A stretch of 23,264 bases of DNA, taken from the NCBI GenBank assembly GCA_037385045.1, contig JARRNJ010000031.1:1-23264 (forward strand). Direction: 5' to 3'. A program made the translations under genes and the position numbers. Each line of letters begins with the position of its first letter. Positions within the stretch are counted from its first letter, which is position 1. Positions 1-8,524 of this stretch are shown one piece after another. The notes under the pieces were generated by a model that was not told where the DNA came from, did not search any database, and worked only from the letters and a program-made list of their open reading frames with translations. This DNA is from JARRNJ01 sp037385045. Its GTDB lineage: Bacteria; Pseudomonadota; Gammaproteobacteria; JASBUN01.

Positions 1-1
1 C

Positions 2-124
2 AATCCCGTCCCCAAACGCAAAGTGGCGCTGGCCTGGCGCACCAGCTTCCCGCGCCCGAAGGCCATCGAAGCGGTACGCCAGGCCATCCGCGCCTGCCGC
101 ATGAGCTGCGTGCGGTTTCAGTAA
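2..124 (+). CDS. oxyR: LysR-family regulator, C-terminal end only, probably OxyR (partial)
   Basis: Forty codons in frame 2 end at a TAA at 122-124; the rest of the gene lies outside the window. The visible tail contains VALAWRTSFPRPKAIEAV followed by a short amphipathic stretch. This resembles the last beta strand and helix of the effector domain of OxyR-type LysR regulators, peroxide sensors that activate antioxidant genes. The family cannot be proven from 40 residues, and the sensing cysteines are not in view. Context supports OxyR: the next genes are a hybrid peroxiredoxin and a glutathione reductase-like enzyme, and ATAG-N7-CTAT elements occur upstream of them. It is convergent with the reductase gene. 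Another LysR regulator remains possible. Confidence 0.6.
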   Translation, partial: NPVPKRKVALAWRTSFPRPKAIEAVRQAIRACRMSCVRFQ

Positions 125-490
125 ATTGGCGAGAAACGCGGTCCGGAACAGACTTCCAGCGCGAAGGCGCAAAGAACGCCGAGCAGCGTTGATAGCCGCG
201 CACGGCCTTCGATTCGGGTACAGCGTTGATCACTTCTCCATGGCCGGCGCAGACACTGATGGGTGGTGATATGGCAGCAGACCATGGCATGGACCGTGCG
301 GACTTGCTATCCCACCGTCTTCAACGGGCCGAATCAGCGTCGAAGTACGTTGCCTTTCGGGTTACCCGCCAGCCGGTGCATACCGCGTCCATTTATTTCA
401 CGACCATCCATTCTTGGCGTCCATTGCGCCATTGCGTCTCTGCGCTGATCAAAGAACGGCCGAGATCCTCCCGGCGCCCGGTGACGCATA
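125..490. other. Intergenic region between convergent genes
   Basis: This gap separates the end of the oxyR-like gene from the end of the minus-strand reductase gene. I see no convincing gene. Short open frames on both strands have no initiation signal and no recognisable motif. A weak AACGC/GCGTT hairpin near 172-187 is too short to call a terminator. Confidence 0.5.
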
Positions 491-1882
491 TCACGCCGCC
501 TTGGCGTCGCGCTGGCGCGCTTCGCGCGGCTGCTTGAGCGTCACCAGTTCCTCGGCGCTGGTGGGGTGGATGGCCACGGTGTCGTCGAGATCGCGTTTGC
601 GGGCGCCCATCTTCACCGCCACGGCGAAGCCCTGCAGCATTTCGTCGACGCCGTCGCCGATCAGGTGCACGCCCACCACCCGTTCGTCCGGACCGGCGCA
701 CACCAGCTTCATTGCGGTGATCGATTTGTGCTCGGCCAGGGCATACCGCATGGGCGTGAAGCGGGTTTCGTACACCGTCACGTCGTCGCCGTGGCGCGCC
801 CGCGCCCGGTCCTCGGTCAGTCCCACCATCGCCACCGGCGGGTGCGCGAACACGACCGTGGGAATGTTTTCGTAGTCCAACCGGCTTTCGGGCCGGCCCC
901 CGAACAGGCGCATGGCCAACCGCCGCCCCGCGGCGACGGCCACCGGCGTGAGCGGCGCACGCCCGGTCACGTCGCCGATGGCATAAATTCCCGGCACGTT
1001 GGTGTTCTGCCAGGCATCGGTGGCAATGATTCCGCCTTGGGCGGTGGCGACGCCGGCCCGTTCCAGAGCCAGCCCGTTAGTGTTGGGCATGCGTCCGACG
1101 GCCCAGATCACCTGGTCAAAGCCGTCCAATACGGTGCCGTCGGTCGCCTGCAGGCCGAGCAACTCACCCTGACGTTCGATCGCCGCAACCTGGAACGGCA
1201 GGTGAAGCTCGATGCCCTGGCGCTCCATTTCGTCCATCAGCACCCGGCCCACCAGTTCGTCGAATACTTCCAGCACCCGGGACTCGAGCGCCACCAGCGT
1301 CACCTCGCTGCCGAGCGCGCGCAGTACGCCGGCCAGCTCCACACCGATGTAGCCGCCGCCGATCACGGCCACCCGCCGCGGCTGCTCGGCCAGGGAGAAG
1401 AAGCCGTCCGAGGTAATACCCAACTCGGCGCCGGGCACCGCCGGCACCAACGGGCGCCCCCCGGTCGCGATGACGATGTGATCGGCGGTATGGACCCGGC
1501 CGTCCACCTCAACGCTGCCGGCGTCCCGAAACCGGGCCTGCCCGCGCAGCACCTCGGCACCGACGCGCCCGGCATACCCGTCCCAATAGTCGTTGATGTC
1601 GGCGACATATGCGTCGCGGCCGGCCACCAACCGCTTCCAGTCGACGCCGCGACGCTCCACCTCGATGCCGTAACCCGGAGCGTCCGCGGCGGCCTGGGCC
1701 AGGTTGGCCGCGTACCACATCACCTTCTTCGGCACACAGCCGGCGTTGACACAGGTGCCGCCGAGCTTGCGCGGCTCGACGATGGCCACGCGGCGGCCCA
1801 ACTGTGCAGCCTTTTCCGCCACTGCCAGCCCGCCGCTGCCGCCGCCGATGGCGATCAAATCATAGTGTCTGTCGGTAGCCAT
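491..1882 (-). CDS. garB: Glutathione (amide) disulfide reductase, NADH-type cofactor site
   Basis: This is a 463-residue FAD disulfide oxidoreductase that regenerates a glutathione-type thiol. The FAD fingerprint GGGSGG is at residues 13-18, the redox pair in GGTCVNAGCVPKK is Cys44/Cys49, and the catalytic base is His439 with Glu444 in HPTSAEE. The second dinucleotide fingerprint is GGGYIG (175-180), with a glycine where E. coli GR has Ala179. E. coli GR Arg198 and Arg204, which bind the NADPH 2'-phosphate, are replaced by Leu199 and Glu205 in the run VALESRVLE, so NADH use is inferred. This run resembles what I recall of glutathione amide reductase of Chromatium gracile. The start is ATG 1882 with GGAAGGA just upstream; the frame stays open further upstream but has no better start. 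The Prx-Grx gene lies 170 bp upstream on the same strand. Ordinary glutathione reductase is the alternative. Confidence 0.88.
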   Translation of the reverse strand: MATDRHYDLIAIGGGSGGLAVAEKAAQLGRRVAIVEPRKLGGTCVNAGCVPKKVMWYAANLAQAAADAPGYGIEVERRGVDWKRLVAGRDAYVADINDYWDGYAGRVGAEVLRGQARFRDAGSVEVDGRVHTADHIVIATGGRPLVPAVPGAELGITSDGFFSLAEQPRRVAVIGGGYIGVELAGVLRALGSEVTLVALESRVLEVFDELVGRVLMDEMERQGIELHLPFQVAAIERQGELLGLQATDGTVLDGFDQVIWAVGRMPNTNGLALERAGVATAQGGIIATDAWQNTNVPGIYAIGDVTGRAPLTPVAVAAGRRLAMRLFGGRPESRLDYENIPTVVFAHPPVAMVGLTEDRARARHGDDVTVYETRFTPMRYALAEHKSITAMKLVCAGPDERVVGVHLIGDGVDEMLQGFAVAVKMGARKRDLDDTVAIHPTSAEELVTLKQPREARQRDAKAA

Positions 1883-2052
1883 GATGAGTTCCTTCCGGTA
1901 CATGAAATGGTGCAGGGATGGAGCGCAAGCGGAGGGTACCCCGGCTGCGCCCGCTGCATGAGCCCGGTGCGCGTCCCTTGGGTCGGCGCACCCCGCCCCC
2001 GTCGGCGGCCCGGTCGCCCTGGACCGGAAATATCCCGCCTCGCCGCTCGTGC

Positions 2053-2802
<750 letters not shown>

Positions 2803-2895
2803 GTTTACCATCTCCTGCATTGCGTTGAAGAACTGTGTTGCCGCCGCTGCGGCCATGGGTACAGACTACGGGCCGACGCGGTGTGTGTGAAATTG

Positions 2896-2928
2896 ATAGT
2901 TTTAAGTATGACGATAGTCTCTTGCTAT
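2896..2928 (-). promoter_or_regulatory. Candidate OxyR binding site upstream of garA
   Basis: ATAG (2914-2917), seven bases, CTAT (2925-2928) gives one exact ATAG-N7-CTAT unit of the OxyR consensus, with a further ATAG at 2896-2899 that is out of phase. The second unit of the full tandem site is poor. The element lies upstream of garA and touches the stop codon of the DUF2061 gene, so it could drive garA separately. The link to OxyR is inferred from the motif and the nearby oxyR-like gene. Confidence 0.45.
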
Positions 2929-3152
2929 CACGTCGGGCTGGCCCCTGTATAGCCGGCATGCGCGGGCCCTGACTCCGGGCGACGGCGCTCGAAGCGGCGC
3001 CACAGCCGTTCGTGAAAGTGAAAGCCCACCGTGTTCACCGCGGGCTCCACCAGCGCGATGGCGCCGCCCACCATCACGTCGCCGGTCAGGAGATAACCGA
3101 CCGCGAACGCAACGGAGAAATGCAAAATCGCGAACGTGATTGTCTTGGCCAT
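2928..3152 (-). CDS. DUF2061 small membrane protein
   Basis: This 74-residue protein begins MAKTITFAILHFSVAF, continues through YLLTGDVMVGGAIALVEP and ends in a charged, Arg-rich tail. The opening KTITFAILHFSVAF and the later GGAIALVEPAVNTV are hallmarks of the DUF2061 family, which has two predicted membrane helices, here about residues 5-23 and 26-45. The function of the family is unknown to me. The start ATG at 3152 has GGAG eight bases upstream. It lies on the same strand as garA and garB, with 125 bp between its stop and the garA start. A second ATAG-N7-CTAT element upstream suggests shared oxidative-stress control. The tail after FHERLW looks poorly conserved. Confidence 0.82.
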   Translation of the reverse strand: MAKTITFAILHFSVAFAVGYLLTGDVMVGGAIALVEPAVNTVGFHFHERLWRRFERRRPESGPAHAGYTGASPT

Positions 3153-3234
3153 GCCAGCGTCTCCGCACAGTTACCCTGCTGCCACTGTCGCCGATCCGCC
3201 TGGATTTCCTAAATGAATTGATTAAATCTTTCTG

Positions 3235-3249
3235 ATAGCTATCAGCTAT
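3235..3249 (-). promoter_or_regulatory. Second candidate OxyR element, upstream of the DUF2061 gene
   Basis: ATAG (3235-3238), seven bases, CTAT (3246-3249) is again an exact ATAG-N7-CTAT unit. It overlaps the perfect 12-base palindrome TGATAGCTATCA (3233-3244). Reading on the minus strand, a TTTAAT -10-like hexamer at 3222-3227 follows, with no good -35 box, as expected of an activator-dependent promoter. The neighbouring half of a full tandem OxyR site is weak. Binding is inferred. Confidence 0.45.
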
Positions 3250-3447
3250 CTTGCCGGCGCCGCGTACCGGGAGCAGACAACATGCGACGTGCACGGCGGC
3301 GGCGGTCGACGGCACGGGAAATCGCCTGTGCCCAGCGCAAAGGAAAGACTCGGCGTCACCCCCGGATCAAAGCGCCGCTTGCCGCCCCGGAAAAGCGATG
3401 GATACCCGCAGCTCGGCTCGCCGCGGGCTCCATGGCCTGCGACCCGC

Positions 3448-3476
3448 TTCCGGCGTGGATCGGTTGCCGGTACAAT
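3448..3476 (+). promoter_or_regulatory. Possible sigma-70 promoter for the DUF4124 gene
   Basis: TACAAT at 3471-3476 matches the -10 consensus at five of six positions. A weak -35 (TTCCGG, 3448-3453) sits 17 bases upstream. The start codon of the DUF4124 gene follows 33 bases downstream of the -10. The rest of the 3250-3447 gap shows no gene that I can support. Confidence 0.35.
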
Positions 3477-3508
3477 TCCTGCGGCCATGCGTATTCAAGG
3501 AGGAAAGC

Positions 3509-4036
3509 ATGCAAACCTTCCTGAGCCGAATCCCGCGGGGCAATTTCGTACGGCTCGGCTTGCTCGTTGCCGCACTTGCCGCCTCGCTGCCCGCCGCCGG
3601 GGTATATCGATACACGGACGCCGACGGTAATGTCGTCTATACCGATCGCCCGCCGGCCGGTCGGCCTGATGCGGATCGGGTGCGCATCGCGCCGCCGCCT
3701 CCTGTCCAGCCACCCAGATCCGTGCCGACGCCCGATTGGCAGCCGTCACCGGCGCAACGCGCGCGCGATGAACGGATCAATGAGAGGATCACGCTGCAGG
3801 AAGAGCTAAGGCGCGAACTGCTCCAGGCGCAGGAGCATCTGGAGCAGGCCCGCGAGGCGCTGGAGGCCGGCAGGGTCCCGCGCCCGGGGGGGCGCGTCGG
3901 CGGCGTCATGGTGCCGTCGCGCCTGCGCAAGGCCTATTTCGACCGGGTGAGGGCCCTGGAGCGATCGGTCACCGACGCCAAGCGGCAGGCGGATCGGGCG
4001 GCACGCAACTACCGGCTCATGCGCCCGGAAAATTGA
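3509..4036 (+). CDS. Exported DUF4124-domain protein
   Basis: The 175-residue product has a signal peptide (basic start MQTFLSRIPRGNFVRLG, then hydrophobic LLVAALAASLPAAG to about residue 31). The DUF4124 signature follows at once: VYRYTDADGNVVYTDRPP at about residues 32-49. A Pro-rich linker leads to a long charged helical segment (about residues 88-172, rich in Arg, Glu and Ala, likely coiled coil). Proteins of this type are periplasmic or envelope-associated; the exact role is unknown. Start choice is secure: AAGGAGG at 3497-3503 lies five bases before ATG 3509. It stands alone, with a divergent gene on one side and a convergent gene on the other. Confidence 0.85.
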   Translation: MQTFLSRIPRGNFVRLGLLVAALAASLPAAGVYRYTDADGNVVYTDRPPAGRPDADRVRIAPPPPVQPPRSVPTPDWQPSPAQRARDERINERITLQEELRRELLQAQEHLEQAREALEAGRVPRPGGRVGGVMVPSRLRKAYFDRVRALERSVTDAKRQADRAARNYRLMRPEN

Positions 4037-4071
4037 GCGCATGGCCCACGCACCGGATCGGCTGCCCTGCC

Positions 4072-4086
4072 TCCCGGCCGCCGGGA
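4072..4086. other. Small GC hairpin between convergent genes
   Basis: TCCCGG, a CCG loop, then CCGGGA. It sits in the 127-bp gap between the ends of the DUF4124 gene and the 469-residue protein gene. There is no T-run on either side, so it is only a weak candidate for transcription ending. Confidence 0.2.
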
Positions 4087-4163
4087 CGCCACCGGAACCC
4101 GGCACGTCCGCGCAACCGGTATCAGTTCGGGGAACCCTGTTTCCTGCCGCGCCGCCGAGGGCT

Positions 4164-5573
4164 TCAATGCGCTTCACTGCGCCAGTTGAACAGATGGTGG
4201 CTCTTGATCATCTCCACAACCGCGTCGGGCACCTGCGATTCCCAGCCCCGCTGGCCGGCACGGATCTTTTCCAGCACGTCCTGTGACTGGATCGCCAGAT
4301 AGGCCGGCTCTACGGTTTCCAATGGTTTGACGAAACTGTTTTCCAGCAGGTGCGCGTACAGATGGCGCAGATGCCGGTCCACCTCCAGCCCGTAGACATC
4401 ACGCTGCAGCCCCGCCCCGGCATCCAGCTCGGGGGCGACGTACAGGCGCAGATCCTGCTTGAACAGGCGGCCGAAGGATTCGAGAATCCCGCCAGGCAGA
4501 TGGTCGTAGTACTTTTCGTCGAACAGTTCGCGCAGCGACGGCAGGCCCATGGCAATGGCGATCGGCTGCGAAGTGTGGCGAAACAAGTGCTGGGCCAGGC
4601 GGTAGTACTCGCCGTAATTGGAGATCAGGACATTTCTGCCCAGGGCGCACAAGATGTCGGCACGGTACAGAAAATCCTCCGCGTCAATGTGCTCGTCCTC
4701 GATGAGATTGGTCAGGGTCATCTCCGAAAGCACCGCGACATCGTCCGCCCGCAGGCCGGTGTCATCTAGAAACGCCCGCTGGGCCTTGTCCAGCAGATCG
4801 ATGGTGAACTTGGTCGGGGGCCGGAAGCGGCTTCGCTCCACGATCACCGCCTTTTTCCACAGTGCATCCGCGACCTGCACCACGTGCCGGTCGGCCGTGA
4901 ACAAGGCGGCGTTGCTCATCCCGTGCTGCACCAGGCGCAGGGCCATGAGGCGGTTGTCAACGTCCTCGAAGGCCGGGCCGCTGAACTCCATCATGTCCAC
5001 TTCCACCAGCTCCGGGTAGAGCTGATCCATGATCGAGACCAGCAGTGCGTCCACGTCGTGGCGCAGGTACATGGCGCCGTATATCAGGTTGACGCCCAGC
5101 ACGCCCAACGACTCCTGGTCCTGGACGTTCTGCTTGCCGTGGAGATTGACGTGCAGATCGATCTGCGACGGCGCCTCCCGCGGCCGGGCCTGGAAGCGGA
5201 TGCCGAGCCAGCCGTGGCCGTCGGTGTTGCGAACGTAGCTGCGCGCCGCCACGGTGTTGGCGAAGGCGAAAAAGGTGGTGTGGTCACCTTGGCTGGGGTC
5301 CAGGCGTTCGAGCAGCAAGCGGTACTCGTGATCCAACATGGCGCGCAGGCGATCGCGGCTGACGTAACGCTTCGCCGGGCCGTAAATGGCGTCGCTGAAG
5401 GTCATGTCGTATGCCGAGATGGTCTTGGCAACGGTGCCGGCGGCACCGCCGGCGCGGAAGAAGCTGCGAGCCGTTTCCTGCCCCGCGCCGATCTCGGCGA
5501 TGGTGCCGTAGATCCGCTCGTCGAGATTCACGGCCAGCGCTTTCTGGTGTGTGTCAGTTGCCTGGGAGGTCAT
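4164..5573 (-). CDS. Conserved protein of unknown function (469 residues)
   Basis: This long, well-formed gene encodes a soluble-looking protein without signal peptide or clear membrane helices. Near the N terminus it carries NLDERIYGTIAEIGAGQE and then FFRAGGAAGTVAKTISAYD, a strongly patterned opening I associate with a widespread uncharacterised bacterial family. The GAGQE and GGAAGT glycine runs could be nucleotide-binding loops, but no complete Walker or Rossmann motif is visible. The middle contains HVNLHGKQNVQDQESLG, with conserved-looking His, Asn and Gln residues. The C terminus (ending FNWRSEAH) is mostly helical. The start ATG 5573 has no good Shine-Dalgarno sequence, and no nearer alternative preserves the N-terminal motif. 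It has its own likely promoter (5696-5724), so it is probably not part of the spoVR operon, although it lies directly downstream. I cannot assign a function. Confidence 0.8.
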   Translation of the reverse strand: MTSQATDTHQKALAVNLDERIYGTIAEIGAGQETARSFFRAGGAAGTVAKTISAYDMTFSDAIYGPAKRYVSRDRLRAMLDHEYRLLLERLDPSQGDHTTFFAFANTVAARSYVRNTDGHGWLGIRFQARPREAPSQIDLHVNLHGKQNVQDQESLGVLGVNLIYGAMYLRHDVDALLVSIMDQLYPELVEVDMMEFSGPAFEDVDNRLMALRLVQHGMSNAALFTADRHVVQVADALWKKAVIVERSRFRPPTKFTIDLLDKAQRAFLDDTGLRADDVAVLSEMTLTNLIEDEHIDAEDFLYRADILCALGRNVLISNYGEYYRLAQHLFRHTSQPIAIAMGLPSLRELFDEKYYDHLPGGILESFGRLFKQDLRLYVAPELDAGAGLQRDVYGLEVDRHLRHLYAHLLENSFVKPLETVEPAYLAIQSQDVLEKIRAGQRGWESQVPDAVVEMIKSHHLFNWRSEAH

Positions 5574-5661
5574 GGGAACGCGATGCTCGTTGTCTCAGAT
5601 CCATCTGATACCGGCCGGCGCCGACACCGCGCGGCGTGCGCGCCACCGCTATTGCCCGACG

Positions 5662-5682
5662 CGATCCGCGCCGTGCGGATCG
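5662..5682 (-). other. Inverted repeat in the leader of the 469-residue protein gene
   Basis: CGATCCGC (5662-5669) and GCGGATCG (5675-5682) form a perfect 8-bp stem with a 5-base loop. It lies between the likely promoter and the start codon of the 469-residue gene. It could be an RNA hairpin, the end of the spoVR transcript, or an operator. No T-run follows. Confidence 0.3.
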
Positions 5683-5695
5683 GGCCCGAAACAGA

Positions 5696-5724
5696 ATAAT
5701 AGGAGATCGGCGGCGACTTGTCCG
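5696..5724 (-). promoter_or_regulatory. Likely sigma-70 promoter for the 469-residue protein gene
   Basis: On the minus strand CGGACA (5719-5724) and TATTAT (5696-5701) are separated by 17 bases; they match the -35 and -10 consensus at four and five of six positions. The leader would be about 115 bases. It lies just after the spoVR stop codon. Confidence 0.45.
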
Positions 5725-5757
5725 CCCGACCGGCACGGTGGCGCCGAATCGCCACCC

Positions 5758-7257
5758 TCAATCAGCGACCGCGCACTCGTGGGTGAGCTCGGCCTTCCCG
5801 TTTTCGGACACGGTTTCGAGCCTGACGTCAAAACCCCACAGCCGCGCCAGATGACGCAGCACCTCATCGGTCGAGTCGCCCAGCGTGCGTCGGTTGTGCT
5901 GGGTATGGCGCAGGGTCAACGAACGGTCGCCGCGCCGGTTGACCCGGTAGACCTGGATATTGGGCTCGCGACTGCCGAGGTTGTACTGATCGGCCAGCGC
6001 CTTGCGCACGTAGCGGTAGCCGGCATCGTCATGGATAGCGGAGATCTCCATGTTTTCCTTGCGGTCATCGTCCAGCACCGAGAACAACCTCAGGTCGCGG
6101 ATAAGCTTGGGGGAAAGATACTGGGCAATGAAACTCTCGTCCTTGAAGTTGCGCATGGCGAAATCAAGCGACTGCACCCAGTCACTGCCGGCAAGCTCCG
6201 GGAACCACGCCTTGTCCTCCGCTGTGGGCTGCTCGCAAATGCGCCGGATGTCGCTCATCATCGCGAAGCCGAGCGCATAGGGGTTGATCCCCGAGTAGCG
6301 GGGATCGTCGTAGGAGGGCTGGTAAACGACGTTGGTGTGCGACTGCATGAACTCCAGCATGAACCCGTCGCTGAGGCGGCCTTCGTCGTACAGGTGGTTG
6401 AGGATGGTGTAGTGCCAGAACGTGGCCCAACCCTCGTTCATCACCTGGGTTTGCCGCTGCGGAAAGAAGTACTGGGCGATCTTGCGCACGATGCGCACGA
6501 TTTCCCGCTGCCACGGTTCCAGCAGCGGCGCGTTTTTCTCGATGAAATACAGCAGGTTCTCCTGCGGCTCGGCCGGAAAGTGATCTTCTTCCCGTTGCTT
6601 TTCCGCCGCGTGTTTGAGCGGGACCGTCCGCCACAGTTCGTTGACCAGCGACTGCAGATACTCTTCGCGCTCTTTCTGGCGTTGCTGCTCGCGCTGGGCG
6701 GACAGCCGCGACGGGCGCTTGTATCGGTCCACGCCATAGTTCATCAGCGCGTGGCAGGAATCCAGCAACAGCTCCACCTGTTCCTCCCCGTAGCGCTCCT
6801 CGCACTTGGCGATGTAGTGCTTGGCAAACAGCAAATAGTCGATGATGGAGTCGGCACTGGTCCAGGTTCGGAACAGGTAATTGTTTTTGAAGAACGAGTT
6901 GTGCCCATAGGAAGCATGGGCCATGACCAGCGCCTGCATCATCATGGTGTTTTCCTCCATGAGATACGCAATGCAGGGATTGGAGTTGATCACGATCTCG
7001 TAGGCAAGCCCCATGTGCCCGCGCTTGTAGCGCTGCTCGACGGCGATGAACTGCTTGCCATACGACCAGTAATTGTAGCCTACCGGCATGCCCGAGGACG
7101 AGTAGGCGTCCATCATTTGCTCGGCGCTGATGATCTCGATCTGATTCGGATAGGTATCCAGGCCGTAGTGGCCGGCGACCCGCGCGATCTCCTGCTCGTA
7201 GCGCTGAATCAGATCGAAGCTCCAGTCCGAGCCTTCTGACAGGATATTTCGGGTCAT
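5758..7257 (-). CDS. spoVR: SpoVR family protein (YcgB-like)
   Basis: The 499-residue product begins MTRNILSEGSDWSFDLI and contains the family-typical segments YPNQIEIISAEQMMDAY and MPVGYNYWSYGKQF (about residues 41-71), then HASYGHNSFFKNNY and NEGWATFWHY. The length matches the family. SpoVR proteins are cytoplasmic; named after a Bacillus sporulation gene, they are found in proteobacteria mostly with PrkA and DUF444 proteins, and their biochemical role is not established. ATG 7257 overlaps the upstream yeaH stop codon by four bases (ATGA), indicating translational coupling; longer upstream reading frame is inside yeaH and is not used. It is the last gene of the three-gene unit. Confidence 0.93.
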   Translation of the reverse strand: MTRNILSEGSDWSFDLIQRYEQEIARVAGHYGLDTYPNQIEIISAEQMMDAYSSSGMPVGYNYWSYGKQFIAVEQRYKRGHMGLAYEIVINSNPCIAYLMEENTMMMQALVMAHASYGHNSFFKNNYLFRTWTSADSIIDYLLFAKHYIAKCEERYGEEQVELLLDSCHALMNYGVDRYKRPSRLSAQREQQRQKEREEYLQSLVNELWRTVPLKHAAEKQREEDHFPAEPQENLLYFIEKNAPLLEPWQREIVRIVRKIAQYFFPQRQTQVMNEGWATFWHYTILNHLYDEGRLSDGFMLEFMQSHTNVVYQPSYDDPRYSGINPYALGFAMMSDIRRICEQPTAEDKAWFPELAGSDWVQSLDFAMRNFKDESFIAQYLSPKLIRDLRLFSVLDDDRKENMEISAIHDDAGYRYVRKALADQYNLGSREPNIQVYRVNRRGDRSLTLRHTQHNRRTLGDSTDEVLRHLARLWGFDVRLETVSENGKAELTHECAVAD

Positions 7258-8510
7258 GTGCGCTGCTTCTTGAAGAGTTCGCGGAAAACGGGATAGATGT
7301 CCTCGAGCCCCTTGATCCGCTGCATGGCAAAATTGCCGTAGGCGGCCTTGACCTGTTCGTACTCCATCCACAGGTTCTGCGGCTGCTCGGCGACGATCTC
7401 CACATAGGCGTAGTACTGCAGGCAGGGCATGATCTTGCCCAGCAGCAGATCGCGGCACAGGGGCGAATCATCGTTCCAATTGTCACCGTCCGAAGCCTGG
7501 GCGCCGTAGATGTTCCATTCCGATGAGGGGTAGCGCTCGCGAATAACGCTGTACATCAGCTCCAGCGCACTCGAAACCACGGTGCCGCCGGTTTCCCTGG
7601 CATAGAAGAAATCATGCTCGTCGACTTCGACCGCCGTGGTGTGGTGGCGGATAAAGACGACGTCAATGCGTTCGTAGTTTCTGGACAGAAACAGGTACAA
7701 AAGAGTGAAGAAGCGCTTGGCGATATCCTTGCGCTCCGCGTCCATGGAGCCGGAGACATCCATGAGGCAGAACATGACCGCCTGGGTTGAGGGCTTCGGC
7801 TGCTTGACGCGGTTGCTGTAGCGCAGGTCGAAAGTGTCGATGAACGGGATCCGATCGATGCGCCGGCGAAGCTCGGCAATCTCCTCTTCCAGCGCCTCAA
7901 CCGCCGCGCCCTGCTCGCCGCCGGCCTGCAGGTCCTCCAGTTCCGCTTCCGCCTCGTGCAGACGCCTGCGGTGCGGCGCACCCAGCGCAATGCGGCGCGC
8001 CAGCGCTCCCTTCAGTGAGCGCACCACGTCGATATTGGCGGGGATGCCGTCCGGTGTGTAGCCGGCACGCACGCTCTTGTGCTCGGTGATGGTGGCCAGT
8101 TGGGTCTTGACCAGGTCCGGCAGCGCCAGGTCCTCGAAAAAGAACTCCAGGAACTCCTCTTGCGACAGGCTGAAGGCGAAATCGTCTTCGCCGCCGGTCT
8201 CCCTGCTGGCGCCCGCGCCCTGACCGCCGCCCGCCGGCGGGCGCTTGACCTGGTCGCCGGTGACGAACTCGCGGTTGCCCGGATGCACCGCCTCGCGCCG
8301 CCCGGCCGGGGCGTGGCCGAACACCGGCTCGGAGATGTCCTTGGCCGGGATGCTCACCTTTTCGCCCTTGTCGATTTCGGTGATGCTGCGCCCGGCAATT
8401 GCCTCTCCCACAGCGCGCTTGATCTGGCTCTTGTAGCGCCGGATGAAACGCTGGCGGTTGACGGCGCTCTTGTTCTTGCCGTTGAGCCTTCTGTCGATGA
8501 CCTGACTCAT
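7254..8510 (-). CDS. yeaH: DUF444 protein, YeaH family (VWA-like)
   Basis: The 418-residue product opens MSQVIDRRLNGKNKSAVNRQ, characteristic of YeaH. A Gly-rich, low-complexity section near residues 90-120 is followed by a conserved helical part. The C-terminal half is a von Willebrand A-like domain with a MIDAS-type motif DVSGSM at 251-256, TGGT near 307-310 and SDGDN near 340-344. In E. coli yeaH is cotranscribed with yeaG and induced by nitrogen starvation and stress; the product is thought to act with the kinase. Start ATG 8510 has GAGGAG upstream, located at the end of prkA, whose stop is 14 bases away. The overlap with spoVR downstream supports one operon. Confidence 0.94.
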   Translation of the reverse strand: MSQVIDRRLNGKNKSAVNRQRFIRRYKSQIKRAVGEAIAGRSITEIDKGEKVSIPAKDISEPVFGHAPAGRREAVHPGNREFVTGDQVKRPPAGGGQGAGASRETGGEDDFAFSLSQEEFLEFFFEDLALPDLVKTQLATITEHKSVRAGYTPDGIPANIDVVRSLKGALARRIALGAPHRRRLHEAEAELEDLQAGGEQGAAVEALEEEIAELRRRIDRIPFIDTFDLRYSNRVKQPKPSTQAVMFCLMDVSGSMDAERKDIAKRFFTLLYLFLSRNYERIDVVFIRHHTTAVEVDEHDFFYARETGGTVVSSALELMYSVIRERYPSSEWNIYGAQASDGDNWNDDSPLCRDLLLGKIMPCLQYYAYVEIVAEQPQNLWMEYEQVKAAYGNFAMQRIKGLEDIYPVFRELFKKQRT

Positions 8511-8524
8511 GTGGTCACTACTCC

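Noticed and set aside
5551..7239. Plus-strand open frame of about 560 codons opposite spoVR
   Set aside because: It is an antisense shadow; spoVR has family motifs, a coupled start and operon context.
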